Assembly (NCBI GenBank): GCA_017510065.1
Contig: JAFWOB010000237.1
Span: forward strand, 1-36,934
Direction: 5' to 3'
DNA length: 36,934 nucleotides
Origin: Parasporobacterium sp.
GTDB taxonomy: Bacteria > Bacillota > Clostridia > Lachnospirales > Lachnospiraceae
Shown here piece by piece: positions 14,939 through 23,259 of this stretch (within the stretch, counting starts at the first letter, position 1; each line of letters starts with the position of its first letter). Made by a program: the position numbers and the translations under genes. Under the pieces are notes generated by a model. That model searched no databases, had not been told where the DNA came from, and was given only the letters and a program-made list of their open reading frames with translations.

Positions 14939-17356
14939 ATGATTACCGTACCCGTATATAATAAACTGATCGTCCCCCATGCGGAAATTTATTTCCGCAG
15001 CGAAGATTTCAAGGAACTGGCCGGGAAGGGCCATGCATTAAATGAAAAGGTAGTGATCCTGGCTGCCCGCGAAAAGCAGGCTCGGAAGGATTATACGGAA
15101 GACAGCTTCTATCCCATCGGCGTGATGGGCGTGATCTCGGAGATCAATCCTCAGGGATTTGTCAAGATCCGGACCATGAACCGTGTCAATGTGGATATGG
15201 TAGGCATTAATCCTGACGGGACCATCACCCTGACGATTTCCAGAAGGCCCGAAGAGCAGGACCTGGATGAAACGGAAGCCTATCAGAAGCTCCAGGCGCT
15301 GAAGGCGGAAGTGCTGCGGATCTCCGAAGGATATCAGTGGAGCGAATTTATCAAAAACTTTGTGGAACATTTAACTTCCATCGGATCCCTGGCAGCAGGA
15401 TTGTCGCCGTGGCTGACCATTTCCAATGAGGAACGCTACCAGATCCTGGCGCAGGACAGCGTGGCGGAGAGGACCAGGATGATCGAACAGGTCCTGTACG
15501 AATTCCTGGAGGTCGCCAAGGTGACAGGGGAAGCCACGGCTTCCCAACAGAAGGAATACCAGGATCAGTACCGGGAATCCGCCATCAAAAAACAGATGGA
15601 ATTCCTGCAGAAGGAACTGGATCAGATGCATCCCGAGAATATCACGGATATTCAGCGGTTTGAGGAAAAGATCCGGGAATCGGGCATGAACGAATCCGCC
15701 CGGAAGGAAGCGGAAAAGGTCCTGAACCGCCTGAAACAGGAGGGCCGCCAGAGCGCGGAGACCGGGCTTTTATACGATTATCTGGACTTTGTCACAGGCC
15801 TTTCCTGGAAGAAAGAGGAAATGAAGCTCATCGACCTGGAAGAAGCCAGGAAGATCCTGGACGAGGATCACACAGGTTTGAAAAAGGTCAAGGAGAGGAT
15901 CATCCAGCAGATCGCAGTCATGAACCTGAAGAAACAGCAGCAGGGCTCTATCCTGTTGTTCGTAGGCGCGCCGGGAACCGGCAAGACCAGTATCGGCCGG
16001 AGCATTGCCAGGGCGCTGGGCCGCAAATACTCCCGGGTCAGCCTGGGCGGCGTCCGGGATGAAGCAGACATCAGGGGCCACAGAAGGACCTACATCGGCG
16101 CGATGCCCGGACGGATCATGGACGGCATTTCCAAGAGCGGCGTCTCCAATCCGGTCATGGTGCTGGACGAGATCGACAAGCTGTACGCCTCCTATAACGG
16201 CGATCCTGCCAGCGCGCTTCTGGAGGTGCTGGACCCCGAGCAGAACAATACCTTCACGGACCACTATATGAATGTGCCTTATGATCTGTCAGACGTGATG
16301 TTTATCTGCACCGCCAATACCACGGACACGATCCCGGCGCCTTTGCTGGACCGTATGGAGGTCATCTCCTTCAGCGGTTATACGCCGTTGGAGAAAGCGC
16401 AGATCGCCCGGGAACACCTGATCCCGAAGTCCATGGAAGCCATGGGCATTGAGAAAGGGCAGCTGAAGATCACGGACGAAGCACTTTCCATCATTATCGA
16501 AGATTACACCGTGGAGGCGGGCGTGAGGATGCTGCGCAAGCGGATCGATACCTTATGCCGCAGCGCGGCGGTGAAGATCGCGGAAGAAGAAGGAAATGAA
16601 GCGGCTTTGACCGCATCTGATGCTGCTGACAGCGCGGAAACCAGGGCGGCCTTGGAAACTCCGGCGGAATCCGCAGCGGAAACTTCCCGGAAGAAACCAT
16701 CCCGCAGGAAAAAAGTCCTGGTGAAAGTCACGCCGAAGAATATCCGGGAGATCCTGGATACCAGACCGATGCGTCATGAGAAGATCCTGGAGAATCCGAA
16801 GCCGGGCGTAGTCACCGGCATGGCCTGGACCCAGGTAGGCGGCAAGATCCTGTACATCGAGACGCTGTTTACGAAAGGAAGCGGCAAGATCATTATTACC
16901 GGACAGCTGGGCGACGTGATGAAAGAATCCGCCCAGATCGCCGTCAGCCTGGTAAAAGCGCTGTACCCGGACAAGGCAGAGCTGTTTGAGCAGAATGACC
17001 TTCATATCCATGTGCCGGAAGGCGCAGTTCCGAAGGATGGCCCGTCGGCCGGCATTACCCTGACAACCGCCATTGCTTCCTTGGTAACCGGCATTCCGGT
17101 ACCGGCGGATATCGCCATGACCGGTGAAGTATCTCTGCGCGGCGCGGTCACCGCTATCGGCGGCCTTCCGGAAAAACTGATGGCAGCGGAACGGGCCGGC
17201 GTGACAAGAGCCTTTATCCCGGCCGAGAACATGGAGGATCTGAAGGATGTAGCCCAGGAAGTAAGGGACAAACTGCAGATCAGTCCGGTTAGCGAGATCA
17301 CGGAAGTGCTGAAAAGCGCCGGGATCATGAAGAAAGGCGGCCGGAAGAAAGCATGA
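14939..17356 (+). CDS. lon: ATP-dependent protease Lon
   Basis: An 805-residue cytoplasmic AAA+ serine protease that degrades damaged and regulatory proteins. ATG 14939 (MITVPVYNKLIVPHAEIYF) follows AAGGAGGG; the longer open frame upstream crosses the promoter and CIRCE and is rejected. An N-terminal LON substrate domain occupies about residues 1-190, then coiled coil (QKEYQDQYRESAIKKQMEFL). The AAA+ module has Walker A GAPGTGKT at 343-350 and Walker B VMVLDEID at 406-413. The C-terminal protease has the Ser-Lys dyad S703 (PKDGPSAG) and K746 (GGLPEK). Between the AAA+ lid and the protease is an unusual Ala/Glu-rich then basic linker (EETSRKKPSRRKK-like end, about residues 545-600) not typical of E. 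coli Lon. A CIRCE element and a TetR-type palindrome suggest stress control. Confidence 0.95.
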   Translation: MITVPVYNKLIVPHAEIYFRSEDFKELAGKGHALNEKVVILAAREKQARKDYTEDSFYPIGVMGVISEINPQGFVKIRTMNRVNVDMVGINPDGTITLTISRRPEEQDLDETEAYQKLQALKAEVLRISEGYQWSEFIKNFVEHLTSIGSLAAGLSPWLTISNEERYQILAQDSVAERTRMIEQVLYEFLEVAKVTGEATASQQKEYQDQYRESAIKKQMEFLQKELDQMHPENITDIQRFEEKIRESGMNESARKEAEKVLNRLKQEGRQSAETGLLYDYLDFVTGLSWKKEEMKLIDLEEARKILDEDHTGLKKVKERIIQQIAVMNLKKQQQGSILLFVGAPGTGKTSIGRSIARALGRKYSRVSLGGVRDEADIRGHRRTYIGAMPGRIMDGISKSGVSNPVMVLDEIDKLYASYNGDPASALLEVLDPEQNNTFTDHYMNVPYDLSDVMFICTANTTDTIPAPLLDRMEVISFSGYTPLEKAQIAREHLIPKSMEAMGIEKGQLKITDEALSIIIEDYTVEAGVRMLRKRIDTLCRSAAVKIAEEEGNEAALTASDAADSAETRAALETPAESAAETSRKKPSRRKKVLVKVTPKNIREILDTRPMRHEKILENPKPGVVTGMAWTQVGGKILYIETLFTKGSGKIIITGQLGDVMKESAQIAVSLVKALYPDKAELFEQNDLHIHVPEGAVPKDGPSAGITLTTAIASLVTGIPVPADIAMTGEVSLRGAVTAIGGLPEKLMAAERAGVTRAFIPAENMEDLKDVAQEVRDKLQISPVSEITEVLKSAGIMKKGGRKKA

Positions 17357-17387
17357 TACCGGCGTTGGCAGAATATTTTCAACTAGA

Positions 17388-17403
17388 CCGGCCGCCAGGC
17401 CGG
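17388..17403 (+). terminator. GC hairpin after lon
   Basis: CCGGCC-GCCA-GGCCGG is a perfect six-pair stem with a four-base loop, 32 bases after the stop. No T run follows, so termination is uncertain. Confidence 0.4.
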
Positions 17404-17433
17404 ATAACGTTCCGCGATTTTGATGATCCTTAT

Positions 17434-17648
17434 AAACAAGAATAGTGCTTTATCCTTTTTTCGGAAAAATCCACAAAACAAGAATAGAGCACTATTCTTA
17501 TTTCATGAAAACGCTCAAAAAAAGAATAGTTATCACGGAAATAATCCGGAAGACTATTCGTAAATCAGTGAAATGAATCAAAAAAGGATATTGCACTATT
17601 CTTGTTTTGCCAAAAAATATAAATCGCGAAAGAAAACTATTCTTGTTT
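17434..17648. repeat. Intergenic repeat array 3 (AAACAAGAATAG / CTATTCTTGTTT)
   Basis: The gap between convergent lon and the dehydrogenase (17357-17712) is filled with short inverted repeats. Forward cores (AGAATAG) start at 17439, 17481 and 17523, with a diverged one (AGGATA) at 17585. Inverted cores (TATTC) start at 17493, 17555, 17597 and 17638, with a diverged one at 17451. Forward spacings are 42, 42 and 62; inverted spacings are 42, 62, 42 and 41. Several pairs make local hairpins, for example 17476-17503. The outer copies can also pair across the array. No gene is evident. Confidence 0.82.
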
Positions 17649-17662
17649 GACCAAAATTTCCG

Positions 17663-17714
17663 GATCGCGGAAAAAGATCGCAAAAATGTTCGCGGAAAAA
17701 GATCGCGGAAGATC
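17663..17714. repeat. Four tandem 12-13-base repeats (GATCGCGGAAAAA)
   Basis: Units start at 17663, 17676, 17688 and 17701 and read GATCGCGGAAAAA, GATCGCAAAAAT, GTTCGCGGAAAAA and GATCGCGGAAGATC. An inverted relative, TTCCGCGATTTTGAT, lies on the far side of array 3 at 17410-17424. The last unit overlaps the stop codon of the dehydrogenase gene. Confidence 0.75.
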
Positions 17715-18693
17715 AGATCCCGTTCTGGATGTTCAGCGGTCGTTCGCCGTTCATCACCCGCAGGATGTTGTCACGGCCGCTTGTCAGCATTCTTATGAAA
17801 GAGGAATCGGAAAAGCCGGCGCTGTGCGGAGTCAGGATCATATGGTCCGAGATCTCCGGAGGCAGATTCAGCAGAGGATGATCGGGGCCCGGGTATTCCG
17901 GCCAGACGGTATCCAGGGCGCAGCGTTCGATCCATCCTTCCTTCAGGGCCTGCGCCAGAGCGGCAGAGTCCACCAGTTCTCCCCTGGAGCAGTTCACCAG
18001 GATCGCATCCCGGCGCATCAGCTTCAGGGTTTTTTCATTGATCATATTGACGGTGGCAGGAGAGGCCGGGACATGAAGGGAAATGATATCGCACTGCTGT
18101 AGGAGTTCCTCCAAAGGAAGGTACTGTACCCGGTACTGCTCCTCGATTTTCTGAGAATATCTGGTCCGGGAATAGTAATTGATCCTGCAGCCGAAGGGCT
18201 GCAGATAGAATGCCAGGGTCCTTCCGATATCTCCGAACCCGACCAGCCCCACATGGCAGTCACTCAGCTGACGGGTCCTGTGGCGGGTAAATTCGGCCCT
18301 TGCTTCCATGGCGTTTGCCTTTCTGTATTCCCGGTCCAGAAACGGGATCTCCCTAAGGCAGCTCAGGATCATAGCCAGGGTATGTTCCGCTACACAGAAT
18401 CGGTTCGAGGATCTGGTATTGCAGACAAAGATCCCTTTTTCAGCAGCCGCTGCCAGGTCGATCTTATCATATCCCACACCCTGTGTCTGGATCAGCTTCA
18501 GCCGGTCAGAGGCGCGGATCAGATCCGCGCCGATCGGATCCAGGGAAGAGATCCACAGAACATCAGCGCCTTTTATATTGGACAGGAATTCCTGTTCTGT
18601 CGGATCGATATATATGACGTCCAGATCGGAAGGGGGAAGAACGCCGTATCGTTCAAAACGGGATCTCGGAAGGGAGGATACGATGCGTGCCAT
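17713..18693 (-). CDS. D-isomer-specific 2-hydroxyacid dehydrogenase
   Basis: A 326-residue NAD(P)-dependent oxidoreductase that interconverts a 2-hydroxyacid and a 2-ketoacid. The Rossmann motif is visible (HVGLVGFGDIGRTLAFYLQP), followed by the family signature ILVNCSRGELVDSAALAQAL with the catalytic arginine. The Glu position appears in ALDTVWPEYPGPDHPLL and the catalytic histidine in MILTPHSAGFSD. The N-terminal substrate domain (VLPPSDLDVIYIDPTEQEFL) is of the phosphoglycerate/lactate dehydrogenase-like group, but nothing fixes the substrate. ATG 18693 is preceded by AAGGAG. It is a single-gene unit, convergent with lon across array 3; its stop codon lies in the last 13-base repeat. Confidence 0.9.
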   Translation of the reverse strand: MARIVSSLPRSRFERYGVLPPSDLDVIYIDPTEQEFLSNIKGADVLWISSLDPIGADLIRASDRLKLIQTQGVGYDKIDLAAAAEKGIFVCNTRSSNRFCVAEHTLAMILSCLREIPFLDREYRKANAMEARAEFTRHRTRQLSDCHVGLVGFGDIGRTLAFYLQPFGCRINYYSRTRYSQKIEEQYRVQYLPLEELLQQCDIISLHVPASPATVNMINEKTLKLMRRDAILVNCSRGELVDSAALAQALKEGWIERCALDTVWPEYPGPDHPLLNLPPEISDHMILTPHSAGFSDSSFIRMLTSGRDNILRVMNGERPLNIQNGI

Positions 18694-18917
18694 GGGGATT
18701 CAGCTCCTTATCTTTATGAAACATCTCTGGGAAGCAGATTTATACTAACACAGAAAAGGGCCTTCCGTAAACACGGGGAAGAGGGGTTGGTTGGCATATT
18801 ACTGACAGAACCCTTCCTGAAACAGGATATTTTGTATAAAAATACTCATAGATTATAGGCAGATTGTATACTATAATTTATATGCAAAAATTCGGTATAT
18901 ACAGAAAGTGTAATACG

Positions 18918-20762
18918 ATGAGTATTTTTGATGTTATATCCTTGTTCGGCGGACTGGCCATGTTCCTTTACGGAATGCGGCTCATGGGAAATGGCCTGAA
19001 GGAAGGTTCTTCCGGAACCCTGAAGATGGCTATGGAAAAGGTTACGAACAATCCGGTCAAAGCCTTTTTCCTGGGTCTTCTGATCACGGCCGTGATCCAG
19101 TCATCCACGGCAACCATTGTTATCACTTCCGGTCTGGTAGCGGCAGGCGTGATCTCGCTGCATCAGTCCCTGGGCATCATTGTAGGCGCCAACGTCGGTA
19201 CCACAGTGACCGGCCAGATCATTCGCCTCCTTGATGTGGATTCCTCCGGAACTTCATTTCTGAGGATCTTCCAACCGTCGACTCTTGCTCCGCTGGCCCT
19301 GATCGCAGGCATTGTCCTGATCATGGGGTTCAGCAAATCCAAACGATCCAATAATATAGGAAATATTTTCATCGGATTCGGAATCCTGTTCTCAGGTCTT
19401 CTGAACATGACAAGCGCTGTCAGCGTACTGTCGGAAAACGGGATGCTGGATTCGATCTTTTCCAGTATCGGCGACCGGATGTGGCTCGGCTTTCTGGCCG
19501 GTGCCAGCGTGTCCTTTATCCTGCAGAGTTCTTCCGCGTCAGTCGGTATCCTGCAGGCGTTCTCCATGGCCAGCGTAATCCCATTCAAGACCGTTTACAT
19601 CATGCTGGTAGGTATCTACCTGGGAGACTGCCTGACAACGGCCATTGTCTGCTACATCGGTGCCAAGGCCAACCAAAAGCGGGTCGGCCTGATCAACGTG
19701 TTATTCAACCTTGGGAAAATGCTTCTCGTGCTGGTGGTCGTCAACATATTGCATATTACAGGTGTGCTGGGCGGCCTGTGGGACAATGCCATGACCCCCG
19801 GCTCCATCGCCAATGCCAATACGGTCTTCAATCTGGCCTGCGCAGTGATCCTGCTTCCCTTTATGGGAGCATTTGAGAAACTGGGCAAAAAGATCATCCG
19901 GGACGACAAGAGCAGGAAGAGCCTGTATGAGGAGAAGCTCCAGGCCCTTAACCCGGTGTTCTTCGCTACGCCGGCGATCGCATTTAACAGCTGCTATGAA
20001 GTCCTGAAGACCATGCTGCAGCTGTCCACCAGAAGTATCAACGTGGCAGTCGCCAATCTGCGGAACTTCAGCCGCGCGGAATTCAATGAGCTGCTGGATC
20101 GGGAAGATGATATCGATATGCTGACCGACAATGTGGGAAATTATCTGGTGGAACTGTCGCCGAACATTGTAGAGGAAAACCATATCCGGATCCTGAACCA
20201 GTACAATCGGCTGGTCAATGAGTTTGAGCGTCTGGGTGACCACGGCGTCAATATCGCGGAAGTAGCGGCCCAGCTGCATGAGAGCCGGATGAGTTTTTCC
20301 GAAATGGCCCTGCAGGAGATCGAAACCGCAAAGGATCTGCTGGATACGATCCTGGATTATACCTGGCGCGCGTTTGAAAAGAGGGATCCGGAAGCAGCCT
20401 GGCATATCGAGCCGCTGGAAGATGTTATGGACGATGTGATCAATACGCTCCATGACAATCATCTGGCGCGGCTGCGGGCAGGAGAATGCACGATCAACGC
20501 CGGCACGGCTTTCCTGGATGTCCTGACCAACATGGAAAGGATCTCCGATATCTGCTCCAACATCGGTATTTCCGTCGTGGCCAGGGTAAAGCCGGAAGTG
20601 GCGTCTCTCGCCCATACCTATGTAACGAGTCTGCATGAAGGAAATGACAATCATTTCAGGGAAGAATACAACAGAGTCCACGAGCAGTATTTTGACCGGC
20701 TGAAATCCATCGGATGGCCGGAACTGCCATCGGAGGACGAAACTGAGGTGACATTGTCCTAA
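18918..20762 (+). CDS. Na+/phosphate cotransporter with C-terminal PhoU-like domain
   Basis: A 614-residue protein of the NptA/PNaS family. The start chosen is ATG 18918 (MSIFDVISLFGGLAMFLYGM), where family members usually begin; an earlier in-frame start at 18864 adds residues unlike the family, and no start has a good ribosome site. The membrane part (about 1-330) holds the two inverted QSS repeats that define the phosphate/Na+ site: AVIQSSTATIVITSGLVAAG and FILQSSSASVGILQAF, plus IVGANVGTTVTGQII. Residues about 345-605 are helical with PhoU-like spacing (LVNEFERLGDHGVNIAEVA; LDVLTNMERISDICSNIG), probably regulating transport or binding metal. A TATAAT at 18872-18877 may be its -10, but no clear -35 is seen. 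Confidence 0.92.
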   Translation: MSIFDVISLFGGLAMFLYGMRLMGNGLKEGSSGTLKMAMEKVTNNPVKAFFLGLLITAVIQSSTATIVITSGLVAAGVISLHQSLGIIVGANVGTTVTGQIIRLLDVDSSGTSFLRIFQPSTLAPLALIAGIVLIMGFSKSKRSNNIGNIFIGFGILFSGLLNMTSAVSVLSENGMLDSIFSSIGDRMWLGFLAGASVSFILQSSSASVGILQAFSMASVIPFKTVYIMLVGIYLGDCLTTAIVCYIGAKANQKRVGLINVLFNLGKMLLVLVVVNILHITGVLGGLWDNAMTPGSIANANTVFNLACAVILLPFMGAFEKLGKKIIRDDKSRKSLYEEKLQALNPVFFATPAIAFNSCYEVLKTMLQLSTRSINVAVANLRNFSRAEFNELLDREDDIDMLTDNVGNYLVELSPNIVEENHIRILNQYNRLVNEFERLGDHGVNIAEVAAQLHESRMSFSEMALQEIETAKDLLDTILDYTWRAFEKRDPEAAWHIEPLEDVMDDVINTLHDNHLARLRAGECTINAGTAFLDVLTNMERISDICSNIGISVVARVKPEVASLAHTYVTSLHEGNDNHFREEYNRVHEQYFDRLKSIGWPELPSEDETEVTLS

Positions 20763-20777
20763 AGACCGGGATAAAAA

Positions 20778-20866
20778 TGCATACTTCATGTGTAAAGTGC
20801 ATAAAGATTACAAATATCTTTGACAAATATGCAAAAATGACGTATAAATGTGCATAAGCATGAAGC
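20778..20866 (+). promoter_or_regulatory. argC promoter with candidate ArgR boxes
   Basis: TTGACA (20820-20825), a 17-base spacer and TATAAA (20843-20848) form a strong promoter about 100 bases ahead of argC. Four ATGCAT/GTGCAT-like words (near 20778, 20798, 20829 and 20850) occur as two pairs about 20 bases apart, one pair upstream of and one overlapping the promoter. CATGTGTAAAGTGCATAA resembles the Bacillus ARG box. Arginine repression is expected for this operon; these sites are inferred. Confidence 0.6.
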
Positions 20867-20868
20867 CG

Positions 20869-20892
20869 GGAGTTGTATTTCGATACAGCTCC
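20869..20892 (+). promoter_or_regulatory. UUCG-loop hairpin in the arg leader
   Basis: GGAGTTGTAT (20869-20878), loop TTCG, and ATACAGCTCC (20883-20892) pair over ten positions with one G-U. It is followed by TGTCTGTTTAG, too poor in T for a confident terminator. It may stabilise the mRNA 5' end or act as an attenuator. Confidence 0.5.
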
Positions 20893-20948
20893 TGTCTGTT
20901 TAGATTAGAACACTGCAACCGACGCAGGGAAAAGACAAAGGAGGAGGC

Positions 20949-21893
20949 ATGAAAAAAATCTTTATTGACGGAAGCGCCGGCACGACAGGACTTCGCATCA
21001 GGGAACGACTTGCTGCAAGACGGGACATCGAATTGGTGATACTTCCTGAGGAACTTCGTAAGGAAGCACAGGCCAGAAAAGACGCGATCAATGGTTCAGA
21101 TATCGTGTTTCTGTGCCTTCCGGATGACGCGGCCAGGGAATCCGCCGGGATGGTGGAAAACGAAGAGACTGTGATCATCGACACCTCTACGGCCCATCGG
21201 ACGGCAAGCGGCTGGGTGTATGGCTTCCCCGAGATCGGAGGCCGCCGGGAGAAGATCCGGACAGCAAGAAAGATCGCCAACCCCGGATGTCACGCCAGCG
21301 GATTCATTTCCCTGACGGCGCCTCTTACGGAGGCAGGTGTCCTGAAGCCTTCCAGTCATGTGTCCTGCTTTTCCCTCACCGGTTATTCCGGCGGCGGCAA
21401 GAAAATGATCGCCGACTATGAGGCGCAGGATCAGACGCCGGAGCATAAAAAGCTCCTTTCGGGACCTCGCATGTACGGCCTTTCCCAGAATCATAAGCAT
21501 CTTCCGGAAATGGCGAAGATCTGCGGCCTGATCTATGAACCGGTCTTCTGCCCGGTGGTGGGAGATTTTTACGCTGGTATGGAAGTGGTGGTGCAGCTGC
21601 CCGCGGAAGACTGCTACGCGGGAGTGAAAGAGATCGCTAAGATCTACAGTGAATATTATGCAGCGGAAAAAGGCGGGCTGGTGCATTTTGCCGGCGGCGC
21701 CGATGAGGAAGGATTTTTGTCGGCAGCAGCATTTGCCGGACGGGACGACATGCAGGTCAGCGTCTGGGGCAATGACGACAGGATCTTACTGGTCAGCCGG
21801 TTTGACAACCTGGGCAAGGGAGCATCCGGCGCGGCGATCCAGAACATGAACCTGGTCATGGGGATCGATGAGACAACAGGGCTTGTCTTTTGA
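20949..21893 (+). CDS. argC: N-acetyl-gamma-glutamyl-phosphate reductase, type 2
   Basis: A 314-residue NADPH-dependent enzyme of step 3 in arginine synthesis, reducing N-acetylglutamyl phosphate to the semialdehyde. The length and the N-terminal IFIDGSAGTTGLRIRERL match the short type 2 ArgC. The catalytic cysteine is C114 in IANPGCHASGF, and the sugar/phosphate-binding FSLTGYSGGGKKMI follows. ATG 20949 has GGAGGAGG just upstream. It is first in the argCJBDF cluster, behind a strong promoter with ArgR-like sites. Confidence 0.96.
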   Translation: MKKIFIDGSAGTTGLRIRERLAARRDIELVILPEELRKEAQARKDAINGSDIVFLCLPDDAARESAGMVENEETVIIDTSTAHRTASGWVYGFPEIGGRREKIRTARKIANPGCHASGFISLTAPLTEAGVLKPSSHVSCFSLTGYSGGGKKMIADYEAQDQTPEHKKLLSGPRMYGLSQNHKHLPEMAKICGLIYEPVFCPVVGDFYAGMEVVVQLPAEDCYAGVKEIAKIYSEYYAAEKGGLVHFAGGADEEGFLSAAAFAGRDDMQVSVWGNDDRILLVSRFDNLGKGASGAAIQNMNLVMGIDETTGLVF

Positions 21894-21944
21894 GAGACAG
21901 AGCATTTGATATATTTGACAGGAAATTGCATTACGGAGGATAAC

Positions 21945-23159
21945 ATGAAATTTATTGAAGGCGGCGTATGTGCAGCGAAAGGATTTACGGCAGGCGGCGT
22001 ACACTGCGGCATTCGCAAGAACAAAGACAAGAAGGACCTCTCCCTGATCCTGAGCGAGGTTCCCGCATCCTGTGCGGCGGTGTATACCACGAACCTGGTG
22101 CAGGGAGCTCCGATCCTGGTGGACAAGCGCCATCTTTCGGACGGGATCGCCCAGGCCATCATCTGCAACAGTGGCAATGCCAATACCTGCAACGCAGACG
22201 GCATTCAGGTGGCAGAGAAGATGAGCCAGCTTACAGCGCAGCAGCTGAAGATCAGGACAGAGGATGTGGTGGTTGCCTCCACCGGCGTGATCGGACAGCC
22301 TCTGGATATCACTCCGATCGCGGAAGGAATGCCATCTCTTGCAGCGGCGCTTTCCAAAGACGGCTATAAAGATGCCACGGAAGGTATCATGACCACAGAC
22401 ACCGTGCCCAAGATCGTGGCGGTGGAATGCGAGATCGGCGGCAAGACCTGCCGCATCGGCGGCATCGCTAAGGGAAGCGGCATGATCCACCCCAACATGG
22501 CCACCATGCTGGTCTTTATCACTTCCGACGTGGCGATCGCTCCGGAAATGCTGCAAAAAGCCCTGTCGGGAGACATCCAGAGCACCTTCAACATGCTCAG
22601 CATCGACGGGGACACCTCCACCAATGACACCGTGGTGGTGATGGCCAACGGTCTTGCAGGAAATGCCGTGATCACCGAAGAAGGGGAAGACTTCACCGCC
22701 TTCATGCAGGCGCTGAATACAGTCAATGTGGCTCTGTGCCGGATGATCGCCGGAGACGGGGAAGGCGCTACCAAACTGCTGGAATGCAAGCTGGACGGCG
22801 CGGCGGACCTGAAAAATGCCCGGATCGCAGCCAAGAGCGTGATCTGTTCCAGCCTCCTGAAAGCGGCCATGTTCGGCGCGGACGCCAACTGGGGCCGTGT
22901 CATGTGCGCCATCGGATACAGCGGCGCGGATGTTGACATCACAAAGATCGATGTGGCGTTCCGCAGCAAAGCCGGGACGATCGTAGTCTGCCAGCAGGGA
23001 GCCGGCGTGCCGTTCTCGGAAGAGAAAGCCAAGGAGATCCTGCTGGAAAATGAGATCGAGATCCTGGTGAGCTGCCACGCGGGCGACGCCTGCGCCACCG
23101 CCTGGGGATGTGATCTGACTTATGATTATGTGAAGATCAACGGGGATTACCGGACCTGA
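21945..23159 (+). CDS. argJ: Glutamate N-acetyltransferase (bifunctional or ornithine acetyltransferase)
   Basis: A 404-residue enzyme that moves the acetyl group from N-acetylornithine back to glutamate, making the pathway cyclic; some ArgJ also use acetyl-CoA. ATG 21945 is preceded by ACGGAGGA. The self-cleavage/catalytic threonine is T187 in MIHPNMATMLVF, preceded by IGGIAKGSG, and the protein should mature into alpha and beta chains at this point. Other family signatures are ICNSGNANTCNADG and the C-terminal LTYDYVKINGDYRT. It lies 51 bases after argC, and no argA is needed beside a bifunctional ArgJ. Confidence 0.96.
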   Translation: MKFIEGGVCAAKGFTAGGVHCGIRKNKDKKDLSLILSEVPASCAAVYTTNLVQGAPILVDKRHLSDGIAQAIICNSGNANTCNADGIQVAEKMSQLTAQQLKIRTEDVVVASTGVIGQPLDITPIAEGMPSLAAALSKDGYKDATEGIMTTDTVPKIVAVECEIGGKTCRIGGIAKGSGMIHPNMATMLVFITSDVAIAPEMLQKALSGDIQSTFNMLSIDGDTSTNDTVVVMANGLAGNAVITEEGEDFTAFMQALNTVNVALCRMIAGDGEGATKLLECKLDGAADLKNARIAAKSVICSSLLKAAMFGADANWGRVMCAIGYSGADVDITKIDVAFRSKAGTIVVCQQGAGVPFSEEKAKEILLENEIEILVSCHAGDACATAWGCDLTYDYVKINGDYRT

Positions 23160-23194
23160 TCGGGGAAGGGAACCTATCGGTTTTACGAAATAAA

Positions 23195-23236
23195 GCCGGT
23201 CGGCGGATGCATTTGCCGGTCGGCAGCTTTCATTTT
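23195..23236 (+). terminator. Hairpin between argJ and argB
   Basis: The ten-base word GCCGGTCGGC occurs at 23195-23204 and 23215-23224. Because it is nearly self-complementary, the two copies pair over ten positions (two G-U) around a ten-base loop. AGCTTTCATTTTTT follows, so it could be a partial terminator or an mRNA processing site within the operon. Confidence 0.5.
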
Positions 23237-23259
23237 TTAGAGATACGGAGCAATTTATC

